DNA from: Leptospira harrisiae
Lineage (GTDB): Bacteria; Spirochaetota; Leptospiria; Leptospirales; Leptospiraceae
Direction of reading: 5' to 3'
DNA length: 64,000 bases
Assembly (NCBI RefSeq): GCF_002811945.1
Contig: NZ_NPDX01000005.1
Location: 62,001 to 126,000, forward strand
Positions 55,976 to 64,000 of the stretch are shown piece after piece. The first letter of the stretch is position 1. Each line of letters starts with the position of its first letter. The notes under the pieces are model-generated. The model had not been told where the DNA came from and made no database searches. It worked only from the letters and a program-made list of their open reading frames with translations. The position numbers and the translations under genes were made by a program.

Positions 55976-57175
55976 CTACTCTAAAATATCTTTTACTGCA
56001 TCAATCACATCTTTTTCATCTGACTTTGTCATTCCCGCAAAAAGCGGTAGGGAAATCGATCTATCATACATTTGGCATGCATTTGGATATTCTCTGCGAT
56101 TGTATTGGAATGTCTTTTTATAATAAGGATGTTCGAAGATGGGAATAAAATGAAGGCTTGTACCAATATTTCTTTCCTTCAATTCTTCTACTAAACTATC
56201 TCTACCTACTTTCGCAATTTTTGGATCAACTTCAATTCTGTAAAGATGCCAACTATGAATTCCATTGGAATCTTTTTTGGGAAGTTTGATTCCTTTTAAC
56301 GAACTAAATTCTTCGTTATAATGTTTTGCAATTTCTGTTCTACGTTCCCAAAATCCATGTGATTCTTTTAGTTGCACAACACCTAATGCAGCAGCTATGT
56401 CGGTCATGTTATATTTGTAACCTGCATCAACTACTTCATAGTACCAACCTGGTCTATTAAAGGCATCTCGATTGATTCCATGCAGTCGCATTTTTCGAAT
56501 TCGTTCTGCGGCATTTTTATGAGAAGTAGTAACCATACCACCTTCTCCTGTTGTGATTCCTTTTGTGGCATAAAAACTAAAAACGGTAAAATCGCCCCAA
56601 GTTCCTATCATCTTATCTTTGTGAACTGCTGGGAAGGCATGGGCAGCATCTTCAATTACAGAAAGATTAAATTCTTTAGCCACCTCGATAAGACCTTCCA
56701 TATCACAAGTATAACCAGCTAAGTGTACGGGCATGATAGCTTTGATTTGTTTACCCGTTTTTTTGCTTTTCAGTTCTTTACCGTTCCACTTGCATTTTGA
56801 TTCGATTGTGTCTCGCAATGTTTCTGGAGTCATCAGATTGTGGACGGGATCCACGTCTGTGAGAATTGGTTCGGCCCCGAAATAGCAGATCACCTCCGCC
56901 GTTGCTGTGAAAGTAGTGGAACTAGTAATTGCAGCATCTGCCGATGTAAGGCCAATTGCTTCTAAGGCTAAATGTAAGCCGGCGGTGGCAGAGTTGACTG
57001 CGATGGTTTCTTTACTGCCAACAAAGTCACCAAACTCCATCTCAAATTGTTTGACTTTGGGGCCGGAAGTGACCCATCCCGATCTTAGGACTTGAGCAAC
57101 TTCTTCAATCGCATCCTCGGAAATTGACGGAAGAGCAAATGGCAGGAAGGTTTTGCGAGATGTGAGCATATTCAT
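55976..57175 (-). CDS. DegT/DnrJ/EryC1/StrS-family aminotransferase
   Basis: This 399-residue PLP enzyme has the sugar-aminotransferase motifs: LRSGWVTSGPKVKQFE, INPxSATAGLHLAL-like VNSATAGLHLALEAIG, VIEDAAHAF, SFYATKGITTGEGG with the PLP lysine, and GVNRD/GYKYNMTDIAAALGVVQL. The family makes amino sugars for O-antigen and glycans. It is flanked by unrelated genes, so its pathway is not clear here. Start may be ATG 57175 or 57169. Confidence 0.93.
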   Translation of the reverse strand: MNMLTSRKTFLPFALPSISEDAIEEVAQVLRSGWVTSGPKVKQFEMEFGDFVGSKETIAVNSATAGLHLALEAIGLTSADAAITSSTTFTATAEVICYFGAEPILTDVDPVHNLMTPETLRDTIESKCKWNGKELKSKKTGKQIKAIMPVHLAGYTCDMEGLIEVAKEFNLSVIEDAAHAFPAVHKDKMIGTWGDFTVFSFYATKGITTGEGGMVTTSHKNAAERIRKMRLHGINRDAFNRPGWYYEVVDAGYKYNMTDIAAALGVVQLKESHGFWERRTEIAKHYNEEFSSLKGIKLPKKDSNGIHSWHLYRIEVDPKIAKVGRDSLVEELKERNIGTSLHFIPIFEHPYYKKTFQYNRREYPNACQMYDRSISLPLFAGMTKSDEKDVIDAVKDILE

Positions 57176-57325
57176 TTATACGACATAATTCGGAAAAAAT
57201 TTCCAGTCTTTTCCGCCCCCAAACAACCTATCGACGGGATTTTTGAAAGCTAAATAGGGATTTTCACCCAAGCTTTAAAAATCTACTTGTAGGCACTTAG
57301 GAAACTTCGCATTCTTTCCTGGAAC

Positions 57326-58678
57326 ATGGAAGTTCCTTTTTCTGAGATTTTAAATCGTATCGCTGTCATTGACCGTGACATTGCAGAGCTCAATCGTTTG
57401 AAGAGTCGTCTGCCAGCTGACAGACCGTACTCGCCCACCATCCAGCTTACTTTTGATAAACAAATCAATACTCTTTTAAACGAGCGAGTTTCGTTAATGG
57501 AGCTCCCGATTCTCCATCCGCCGCTTTGGTTGCTCTCCAAAGATGGATTAGAGACTACGGATGAACCATCAATTCTAAAAGAGAGAAAATCTTTACTTGC
57601 TGGCGACTTGTCGGTGGCACACCCGAATGAACAGGACGTCATCAACTTCATTCGAGAGATTCCAAAAACAGAAGTTCATTTACATCTTGAAGCTTGTGTG
57701 AATAAGGAAACTTTAAAGTTCCTTTATAAAAAGAATGGTATCGAAGTAACTGATCAAGAATTTGAAGATAAATATAATTTCAAAGATTTAAACGGATTCA
57801 TTCAGGTATTTTTCTTTGTGCAAGGTTCGGTTAAAGAAACTTCCGATCTTGGATACTTTATCGATAGCTTAGCAGATTATCTACGTTCCAATAACATTGT
57901 TTATTGTGAGGCATTTTTTGCTCCTTCTAAGTTCATTCAAAACGGATTAGATTTTGATGAAATGGTCGAAGTGATGGTAAATCGAATTCGCCAGATAGAA
58001 GTCAAAGATGGAATCACCATTAGGTTGTTAGTTGACGTTTCTCGTTCCTTTGGTCCAGAAAATGCGATGAACAATCTCAAACGAGTGTTGGGATTAAAAC
58101 ATAAAGAAGTCATTGGAATTGGACTTGGTGGTGCTGAACTTATGGGCCCAGCTAAGGATTATTCTGAAGTATTCAAAGTAGCACGTGAATCAGGTTTACG
58201 ATGTGTCGCTCACTCAGGTGAAGATGATGGACCATGGGCTATCTGGGATGCAGTAAATCTTTGTAAGGCAGAAAGGATAGGACACGGAACTTCTGCCATT
58301 CAAGATCCAGAACTTGTTCGCTATATGAAAGAAAACAAAATTCCAATAGAGATTTGTGTTACTTCCAATGTATTTACTGGAAAATATGTCCGTAAGGAAC
58401 AAAACCATCCTGTGCGTTATTATTACGACCAAGGTTTGATGTTGTGTATCAATACAGATGATCCTGATATCTTTAATGTGAATCTTACCTATGAGTTTTT
58501 TAAACTATATCGCTTTTTAGATTTTTCTATCGATGAAATTATTGATTTGGTAAGACAAGGTGTACTTTGTACTTTCCATCCTGAAAAAGAATCTCTCTGG
58601 AAATCAATGGAAGAAAAAATAGATCAGATTAAATTGAAATACAATTTGGTGTCTGAAAAACAAGTAACAACTGTTTAG
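57326..58678 (+). CDS. Adenosine deaminase family protein with N-terminal extension
   Basis: The 450-residue product has a 105-residue N-terminal part with a coiled-coil look (AVIDRDIAELNRLKSRLP, FDKQINTLLNERVSLME) and then the deaminase core: HLHLEACVNKETL (metal His pair, HLHLEA in place of HLHLDG), GIGLGGAE, CVAHSGEDDGP with the His and Glu of the active site, IGHGTSA, and NTDDPDIF. The metal and catalytic residues are present, so it is probably an active adenosine or adenine deaminase. The extension is unusual for the family; its role is unknown. Confidence 0.9.
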   Translation: MEVPFSEILNRIAVIDRDIAELNRLKSRLPADRPYSPTIQLTFDKQINTLLNERVSLMELPILHPPLWLLSKDGLETTDEPSILKERKSLLAGDLSVAHPNEQDVINFIREIPKTEVHLHLEACVNKETLKFLYKKNGIEVTDQEFEDKYNFKDLNGFIQVFFFVQGSVKETSDLGYFIDSLADYLRSNNIVYCEAFFAPSKFIQNGLDFDEMVEVMVNRIRQIEVKDGITIRLLVDVSRSFGPENAMNNLKRVLGLKHKEVIGIGLGGAELMGPAKDYSEVFKVARESGLRCVAHSGEDDGPWAIWDAVNLCKAERIGHGTSAIQDPELVRYMKENKIPIEICVTSNVFTGKYVRKEQNHPVRYYYDQGLMLCINTDDPDIFNVNLTYEFFKLYRFLDFSIDEIIDLVRQGVLCTFHPEKESLWKSMEEKIDQIKLKYNLVSEKQVTTV

Positions 58679-58731
58679 CTGTAGTTTGATATTTATTTCT
58701 TTTATTTCAGAGTTATCAATTTATTTAGATT

Positions 58732-59211
58732 TCACTCGTTGTCGAATTCAAACGGTATATCATTTGACGTTTTTCTGATATAGTCTTCATTTATGAGTTT
58801 TTGGTTATTGTATCTTTTGAAATAGAATTTGTTACCAATAATTTTAGTAAACTGTTCAACTGATATAGAAGTATCTTCCGTTTTTTCATCAAGAATAGGA
58901 TCGTGAAATTCACATTTGTATGCTTTGTAGGTGCATAAATCTATCCATTCAATGCACTCCACAAAATAAAATTTTGGATACTCTCTAAAAGTATAAATTT
59001 TGTTTTTAGTATAAACGATTTTAACATCTACGACATTAAACTTTCCGGGAATTGGATAAGAATACTCAAATACACCTAAAAGGTTTTTTTGACAATCAAG
59101 TTTGGTAGTATCTTTATTTAGATTGATCGCATTACTTTCGAATGGCAAAGATAGGGTTAAAAAAATGATAAAAAAAATCGAAATCCGAGTTTTATTCATT
59201 TTTGGTAACAT
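58732..59211 (-). CDS. Small secreted protein, function unknown
   Basis: The 159-residue product has a signal peptide (ISIFFIIFLTLSLPFESNA) and a polar mature part with four Cys residues. No family is recognised. GGAG lies almost on ATG 59211, and 13 bases before ATG 59199, so the start is not settled. Codon use is somewhat AT-rich. The neighbours to the left end at 58678. Confidence 0.5.
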   Translation of the reverse strand: MLPKMNKTRISIFFIIFLTLSLPFESNAINLNKDTTKLDCQKNLLGVFEYSYPIPGKFNVVDVKIVYTKNKIYTFREYPKFYFVECIEWIDLCTYKAYKCEFHDPILDEKTEDTSISVEQFTKIIGNKFYFKRYNNQKLINEDYIRKTSNDIPFEFDNE

Positions 59212-59232
59212 TCTCCAAAGAAAAAAAATTAA

Positions 59233-59498
59233 TCACAAAATTAAATGTAAGTTATACTCTCGAGAAATGAGATAATTGAAGGCATATTCAACTGACTCAG
59301 GAATCAAAATTTCAGACTGAAAACCTAATTTGGGATACAAAATGATTCTTTGTAAATCGCCTACGATTTCGTTTATAATCATAAGACAAAAATTAAATCT
59401 GCTTTATTAAGATCATCTTTTTGAGTTAAAAAATCCCAAATAATGGAAGCAGATTCTAAATCTTTATTTGATATTTTTCTATGAGAAAGTAAAAACAA
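59233..59498 (-). pseudogene. Decayed YdcF/DUF218-family gene
   Basis: On the minus strand, a frame from TTG 59498 to a stop at 59379 encodes KISNKDLESASIIWDFLTQ and KADLIFVL, the usual opening of YdcF-like proteins just before their conserved GSHDLR motif. The frame then shifts (ATGA at 59382-59379) and a second frame, 59382-59233, encodes LGFQSEILIPESVEYAFNYL and NLHLI, which resembles the end of the same family. The central domain is missing. This looks like a gene reduced by internal deletion and is distinct from the intact DUF218 gene at 60641-61222. Confidence 0.55.
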
Positions 59499-59505
59499 AT
59501 TCTAA

Positions 59506-60024
59506 TTAACTTACAGCTTCTTTCAACGTTGCAATGTCAATTTTTCTCATTTTTAACATGGCTTGCGTGGCACGTTCTGCTTTGATTGGATCTTTATGCG
59601 AAATGAGTTGTAAAAGAATTTTCGGGGTCACTTGCCAATACATTCCGAACTTGTCTTGAAGCCAACCACACATACTTTCTGTACCACCATCTGCTAATAA
59701 AGCATTCCAATAATAATCCACTTCTTTTTGAGTTTCTACACTGATCATAAAGGAAACTCCCCAAGTGAATTTGAATTCGGTGCCCCCATTGTAGGCAGTA
59801 AATTTTTGGCCGTTTAAAATGAACTCACCTTGCATGGAATTTGCAGTTATGATTTTTGACTTTTTAAAAACCGATGCATAGAACTTTGCCACTTCTTCAA
59901 TATCTGCATTGAACATAAGAAAAGGTGTGATGCTGTGAATAGGATTGGCCCGGTAATCTAATTTTTTCAAATTAGATTTTGTTTTGGTTCCACTGGTTTT
60001 CTTCTTCTTCTTTGGTGCTGCCAT
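59506..60024 (-). CDS. PhnB-like VOC-superfamily protein
   Basis: The 172-residue product has a Lys-rich tail at the N-terminus (MAAPKKKKKTSG), then a VOC-type fold with ITPFLMFNADIEEVAKFYASVF, GQKFTAYNGG, FTWGVSFMISVETQKEVDYYWNALLADGG and CGWLQDKFGMYWQVTP, matching the PhnB/3-demethylubiquinone-methyltransferase-like VOC group. The metal-binding residues are not fully clear, and no specific reaction can be assigned. Confidence 0.8.
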   Translation of the reverse strand: MAAPKKKKKTSGTKTKSNLKKLDYRANPIHSITPFLMFNADIEEVAKFYASVFKKSKIITANSMQGEFILNGQKFTAYNGGTEFKFTWGVSFMISVETQKEVDYYWNALLADGGTESMCGWLQDKFGMYWQVTPKILLQLISHKDPIKAERATQAMLKMRKIDIATLKEAVS

Positions 60025-60219
60025 ATAGATCCTCTTTTATCATTTAGTCTGATTCGGTTAGTTTATCATTTTTTGAACTGGTCCATTGAAAACAGAGTTA
60101 TCGGAATGGATATTGAGGATCTTTCAACTATTAAATATAGAACGCAGAAGAAAACTGAGATTCTATCGCTTGGGTACTGCCAGATCGAAGCATAAACCTA
60201 TCGAACAAATTCTCAATTT

Positions 60220-60579
60220 TCAGAATTTTGGTTCTCCGATCAAAAACCAGGCATTACAAATTTTTTGGTTTAATATTTCATAAATGGCTAATACTTCAAT
60301 CGTGCCTTTTCCTTCAGGAAAATTCCTGGTAACCAATTCATGGTCTACAATTTTACCATTAAAGGAAGTTCTAGAAATTAATTTTGCAAAAAGGTCTGGT
60401 TCCTGAAAGCGACTTAAATGCCTATCTTTGATCTCTTTGATTCCTTCGGCCACCAATGTATTCGGATGTAAAAATATATTTGCGTTTTGATCCCAACAAT
60501 CTAAAAATAAATCAATATCTTTTTGATTGTAAGCTTTTAGTTGTTTATCGATTAATTTTAACTTTGTTTCTTCATTCAT
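60220..60579 (-). CDS. SnoaL-like / NTF2-fold protein
   Basis: The 119-residue protein starts with a helix KLIDKQLKAYNQKDIDLFLDCW, then the conserved NTF2-like cone fold with FLHPNTLVAEGIKEIKDRH and a beta sheet ending AWFLIGEPKF. This fold is shared by polyketide cyclases, ketosteroid isomerases and stress proteins. Active-site residues do not point to one reaction. Moderately secure. Confidence 0.7.
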   Translation of the reverse strand: MNEETKLKLIDKQLKAYNQKDIDLFLDCWDQNANIFLHPNTLVAEGIKEIKDRHLSRFQEPDLFAKLISRTSFNGKIVDHELVTRNFPEGKGTIEVLAIYEILNQKICNAWFLIGEPKF

Positions 60580-60640
60580 AATTGATTTCTATAACAAGTA
60601 ATATTAGAAAACCAGGCATAGTATTATATATAAAGTTTAT

Positions 60641-61222
60641 TTAGTGCTTAAATACTGAGTTAACAACTATAACATAAGGTAGAGCTATTGTTTCCCTGAA
60701 AATGGAATAAAGGTCACGTATTTCAATGTATCTGGCGTAAGATGATTTGATATTATTGAATCCTGCTCTTTTTACTAGATAACTTGCTCTAGGAAGATGA
60801 TAATACTGCGAAATGATGAGAATTGGTTCCGATTCATGCGATTTCAAGATTTCTTTTAAATTATCGGCGGATTTTTCCGTAGTGTAACCTAGGTTGTCTT
60901 CGATGATATGGTCTACTGCAATTCCTTGATTCATTAAATAATTTTTCATTACTTTTGCTTCATCAAATCCTTCTTTTCCCAATCCCCCAGAGACAATTAT
61001 TTTTTGAATCAAATCTTCCTTATAAAGAGTAACTACCCTGTCTAATCTTGATCGCAATCTTTCTGATGGAGATCCATCTATTTCAACTTTGTTTCCCAGA
61101 ACTAGGGCTACATTGGATTTCAGTTCTTTTTCCTCTACGAGTCCCGTTGAGACTATATAACTTGAAGCAATGAGTAGGTAGGTAAAAGATAATTTGATTA
61201 GGATATAGAATATTTTTCTCAT
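60641..61222 (-). CDS. DUF218 / YdcF-SanA-ElyC family membrane-anchored protein
   Basis: The 193-residue product has an N-terminal membrane segment (FYILIKLSFTYLLIASSYIV), then DUF218 motifs: VALVLGNKVEIDGSPSERLRSRLD, IIVSGGLGKEGFDEAKVMKNYL, TTEKSADNLKEIL and IISQYYHLPRA. SanA-type members affect envelope integrity in enterobacteria. No operon partner is clear. Confidence 0.85.
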   Translation of the reverse strand: MRKIFYILIKLSFTYLLIASSYIVSTGLVEEKELKSNVALVLGNKVEIDGSPSERLRSRLDRVVTLYKEDLIQKIIVSGGLGKEGFDEAKVMKNYLMNQGIAVDHIIEDNLGYTTEKSADNLKEILKSHESEPILIISQYYHLPRASYLVKRAGFNNIKSSYARYIEIRDLYSIFRETIALPYVIVVNSVFKH

Positions 61223-61290
61223 TTGAGTTTTAAAAACAAAGGTCCAAGAATTTCAAAAGATATTTTTGTTTAGGATTTTTTCTTAAACTA

Positions 61291-61680
61291 TCATTTCGAT
61301 TGAGTTTTTTTCTCTAAAATGGCACCCAATGTTATAGAAAAAAACAGTATTGAAAGATAACGAAATCCGATTTGGATAAAGTATAAATCAATCGGCATTT
61401 TGGACATGGGAAGTAATACAAGGATATCTAAAATCCAGTTGAGAGATAACCAAGAAATTCCAATGATGATTCCTTCTTTAAAAAAACTAGAATCAACTAA
61501 CAAAAAATATCGAAACAGTAAAAAACAACCGCTCAGAGATCCAACAACAATCATAATTGTTTTGAAAAGAAATAAGTCTATTTGCAGCGAACCTTCTTTT
61601 GAAAAAAAGAAGATTGAGATAAAAAACGGTAAAAACCAACTCAAAAATCCAAATCCTAAATTCCGTTTAATTGCTTTCAT
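61291..61680 (-). CDS. Small four-helix membrane protein, function unknown
   Basis: About 129 residues with four hydrophobic segments (LGFGFLSWFLPFFISIFFF; TIMIVVGSLSGCFLLFRYFLL; GIIIGISWLSLNWILDILVLL; IGFRYLSILFFSITLGAIL) and a basic end. ATG 61680 or 61686 are both possible starts. No family identified. Confidence 0.6.
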   Translation of the reverse strand: MKAIKRNLGFGFLSWFLPFFISIFFFSKEGSLQIDLFLFKTIMIVVGSLSGCFLLFRYFLLVDSSFFKEGIIIGISWLSLNWILDILVLLPMSKMPIDLYFIQIGFRYLSILFFSITLGAILEKKTQSK

Positions 61681-61773
61681 AACCATAAAACCTCTTTATA
61701 ATAATACAGTAGTTTAACAGCGAATCGTCTGCTATAAAAAGAATAATTTTCCATTTTTCAAGCAGAGATTACA

Positions 61774-61801
61774 TTGACAATAAATGATTTAATATTAAAC
61801 T
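61774..61801 (+). promoter_or_regulatory. Possible promoter of the extradiol dioxygenase gene
   Basis: Perfect TTGACA (61774-61779) with a 16-base spacer to TAAACT (61796-61801), 43 bases before the start codon. A GAGGAG sequence lies about 25 bases before the ATG, too far for a normal ribosome site. Confidence 0.5.
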
Positions 61802-61843
61802 ATCTTAAGAGAGGAGTCGGATTATCAAAAATCCGAAAACTTT

Positions 61844-62671
61844 ATGAACTCAGCAGAAACTAAAGAGAATTCAACTTTTTTGAAAAATTCCACCACATTG
61901 CCTTCTCTTTTTTTAGGACACGGCAGCCCGATGAACGCCATTGAGGAAAATGAATTTGTAGAAGGTTTACGAGATCTTAGTAAAACGATCCCCAAACCAA
62001 AGGCAATTCTTTGTATTTCAGCCCATTGGGTGACCGATGGAACCTTTGTAACTGCAATGGAAAATCCTCCCACCATACACGACTTTGGTGGATTTCCAAA
62101 AGCATTATTTGACGTTCAATACCCTGCTCCCGGTAGCCCAGAACTTGCAAAATTAGTTCAGTCATTGGTAAAATCTCAAAATGTAAAATTAGATTATGAG
62201 TGGGGATTGGATCACGGTGCCTGGAGTGTCATCAAACATATTTATCCAAATGCTGATATACCGATTGTACAATTAAGTATGGATTATAAAATTTCGCCTG
62301 AGGATCATTTTCGACTGGCCAAAGAATTATCTTCTCTTCGAAACCAAGGTGTACTTATTATTGCCAGCGGGAATATTGTACATAACTTGCGTATGGTGGC
62401 TTGGGACAGATTAAACGAAGTTTATGGATTTGATTGGGCAATCGATGTAAATCAAAAGGTCAAAAATTGGATTGCGACTGGAGACAACGATTCATTAATT
62501 CAAATTCGAAATCATGGAAAAGAATTTGAGTGGGCCATTCCAACAGCGGAACATTATTTGCCATTGTTATACACATTAGGCACTAAACTAGATTCTGACA
62601 CTTTATCATTCTTTAATGATAAACCTGTAGCAGGAGCGCTGACTATGACTTCAGTAAGGTTTGATTCTTAA
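61844..62671 (+). CDS. ygiD: Extradiol ring-cleavage dioxygenase, YgiD/DODA type (4,5-DOPA dioxygenase-like)
   Basis: The 275-residue product has the four metal-binding regions of the LigB/DODA family: FLGHGSPM, ISAHWVTDG, DHGAWSVIKH and ASGNIVHNL, plus IHDFGGFPKALFDVQYPAPG and PTAEHYLPLLYTLG. YgiD opens the ring of L-DOPA and related catechols in vitro. It follows a good promoter and is 29 bases before an esterase gene, so both may be made together. Confidence 0.92.
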   Translation: MNSAETKENSTFLKNSTTLPSLFLGHGSPMNAIEENEFVEGLRDLSKTIPKPKAILCISAHWVTDGTFVTAMENPPTIHDFGGFPKALFDVQYPAPGSPELAKLVQSLVKSQNVKLDYEWGLDHGAWSVIKHIYPNADIPIVQLSMDYKISPEDHFRLAKELSSLRNQGVLIIASGNIVHNLRMVAWDRLNEVYGFDWAIDVNQKVKNWIATGDNDSLIQIRNHGKEFEWAIPTAEHYLPLLYTLGTKLDSDTLSFFNDKPVAGALTMTSVRFDS

Positions 62672-62700
62672 TAGAAACTGACGAGGACTAAGGTATTAAA

Positions 62701-63348
62701 ATGGAAAAACCATTAGAATTTTTAATTCGAAAACCAAAGGTTTCGATAGAAAAACCACCTCTTCTCTTATTGTTACATGGAGTTGGTAGTAATGAGGAAG
62801 ATTTATTTTCCTTAGCAAATTATCTACCGGAATCCTTTCTAGTAGTTTCTCTCCGTGGTCCATTAACTTTAGGCCCCAATAGTTTTGGTTGGTATGAAGT
62901 ATTATTCACAACTGGGCAGCCAAAGATCAACTTAGACCAAGAAAAACTAAGTAGAAAGTTATTATTAGAGTCTTTGGATTATCTGAAATCAAATTTTCAA
63001 TTTGATGAATCCAATGTTTGGATTGGAGGGTTTAGCCAAGGTGCCATCATGTCATATTCTATTGGGTTACTGTATCCAAATAAGATTAAAGGTATTTTTG
63101 CTTTAAGTGGAAGATTGTTGGAAGAGAATAAAGAAATGATTAAGGTCACAGAGGAACTCTTGACTAAAAAGATTTTTATATCTCATGGTAGCAATGATCG
63201 AGTGTTATCTGTTGAATATGCACGTTCAGTCAAACGATATTTGGAATCAATTGGCATTCTGCCTCAATATCATGAATATGAAGAAGGCCATAGTATCAAC
63301 AGAGAGATGTTAAAAGATTTAATCCAATGGTTGGAAGAAAATCTTTGA
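62701..63348 (+). CDS. Carboxylesterase/phospholipase-family alpha/beta hydrolase
   Basis: The 215-residue hydrolase has the oxyanion-loop LLLHGVGSNEEDLF near residues 21-34, the nucleophile elbow GGFSQGAIMSYS, the acid in ISHGSNDRVL and the His in YEEGHSINREM. This is the small type (AchE-like acyl-protein thioesterase or carboxylesterase group). It probably forms a two-gene unit with the dioxygenase upstream. Confidence 0.9.
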   Translation: MEKPLEFLIRKPKVSIEKPPLLLLLHGVGSNEEDLFSLANYLPESFLVVSLRGPLTLGPNSFGWYEVLFTTGQPKINLDQEKLSRKLLLESLDYLKSNFQFDESNVWIGGFSQGAIMSYSIGLLYPNKIKGIFALSGRLLEENKEMIKVTEELLTKKIFISHGSNDRVLSVEYARSVKRYLESIGILPQYHEYEEGHSINREMLKDLIQWLEENL

Positions 63349-63349
63349 T

Positions 63350-63931
63350 TTAGATTTTGATAAAGTCGGCTGTGTATGTCCTGCCTTTTCCGAATACTTG
63401 GTTTAGGTGGAATCCAGTTGGTAACAAAATCTTTTCCACGTTTGCGAGGGATAAAGAGTCCGGGTCACCAGCCTGTTCAGATATCGATACAATTCCATTT
63501 GGTTTTAAGACTCTAAACATTTCAGTTGCATAACTGTTGGGTTCCGAAATTTCTCCGAGAACTGTAACAAGATAGATCACATCAAAATGATTATCAGGAA
63601 AAGGTAGAGAATCCTTTTCAGTAAGTGATAATTCTACATTTTTGATCCCTTTTTGGTCCATTCGTTTTCGAGCTTTTTCAAGCATTTCTGGTTGAATGTC
63701 TGCAAGATAAAGTTTTCCTTTTGGAATTCTTTTTGCGATGAAGGGGCTAAAATATCCAGGCCCACATCCTAATTCCAAAACAATAGAATCATCTTTCAGA
63801 CCCAATCGGCTTGCCAGTTTCGCTGGTGATAAGTAAAGGTTTCGGAATGGAAGAAGTAACATCCATGCCATTTGTGAAGGATACAATCCCTTTCCGACTA
63901 GTCTTTGAAAAACATTTTGTCTATCAGTCAT
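63350..63931 (-). CDS. Class I SAM-dependent methyltransferase
   Basis: From ATG 63931 (AAGGA about 9 bases upstream; the earlier TTG 63961 lacks support) the 193-residue product has the SAM motif VLELGCGPGYFSPF at about residue 51, LYLADIQPEMLEKA, DSLPFPDNHFDVIYLVTVLGE, and FRVLKPNGIVSISE. This is a typical UbiE/type-11 methyltransferase; substrate not determined. The stop lies one base after the hydrolase stop on the other strand. Confidence 0.88.
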   Translation of the reverse strand: MTDRQNVFQRLVGKGLYPSQMAWMLLLPFRNLYLSPAKLASRLGLKDDSIVLELGCGPGYFSPFIAKRIPKGKLYLADIQPEMLEKARKRMDQKGIKNVELSLTEKDSLPFPDNHFDVIYLVTVLGEISEPNSYATEMFRVLKPNGIVSISEQAGDPDSLSLANVEKILLPTGFHLNQVFGKGRTYTADFIKI

Positions 63932-64000
63932 GAGATTGTATCCTTTTCTAAATTGAGTCAAAAAACTTCTAACTATGGAATTTCCATTTTCACTGACATG

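Noticed and set aside
60086..60283. Open frame on the + strand between two minus-strand genes
   Set aside because: It overlaps the SnoaL-like gene, lacks a ribosome site and has no recognisable domain.

Overview
The window looks like the replication-origin region of a Leptospira chromosome, most likely a free-living (saprophyte-type) species. Reasons: the order dnaA, dnaN, recF, DUF721 gene, gyrB, gyrA, dus, PilZ gene, and a homologue of the leptospiral lipoprotein LipL21 close to gyrA; AT-rich codon use; many spirochaete-type lipoproteins; frequent TTG and GTG starts. The species assignment is inference. I see no rRNA, tRNA, insertion sequence, prophage or CRISPR array. About 62 protein genes fill the window, mostly tightly packed.

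Bases 1-13411 hold the dnaX tail, ybaB and recR; a left-facing block (outer-membrane barrel, periplasmic solute-binding protein, OmpA-like protein, serS, TatD DNase); a right-facing block (degenerate M23 protein, bactofilin, YaaR protein, MsbA-like ABC exporter); then left-facing parB, parA and rsmG. One perfect parS sequence lies inside rsmG and a near-perfect one inside the next gene. mnmG, ilvE and holB follow (14522-18428).

Bases 18429-28765 are the core: dnaA, a 246-base gap with DnaA-box-like sequences and an AT-rich stretch (candidate oriC), then dnaN, recF, a DUF721/DciA-like gene, gyrB, gyrA, dus and a PilZ gene, closed by a terminator. Clamp, clamp loader (tau, delta, delta prime), initiator, gyrase and partition genes all sit within 33 kb.

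Bases 28791-46336 mix LipL21, a secreted VWA-like protein overlapping a Fis-HTH ATPase, holA, maf, an SDR, a YrdC/YciO protein, a divergent CapA/phosphodiesterase lipoprotein pair with overlapping 5' ends, the operon hslO-tsaE-tsaB-rnr, a GH42 beta-galactosidase and an inositol-phosphatase-family gene.

Bases 46337-64000 carry sodB, trpE/trpG, a group of exported proteins of unknown role, cysE, a three-gene unit (site-2-type protease, beta-propeller protein, lipoprotein), a DegT aminotransferase, an adenosine-deaminase-family protein with a long N-terminal extension, and an accessory-looking tail of small enzymes and one decayed YdcF-family gene.
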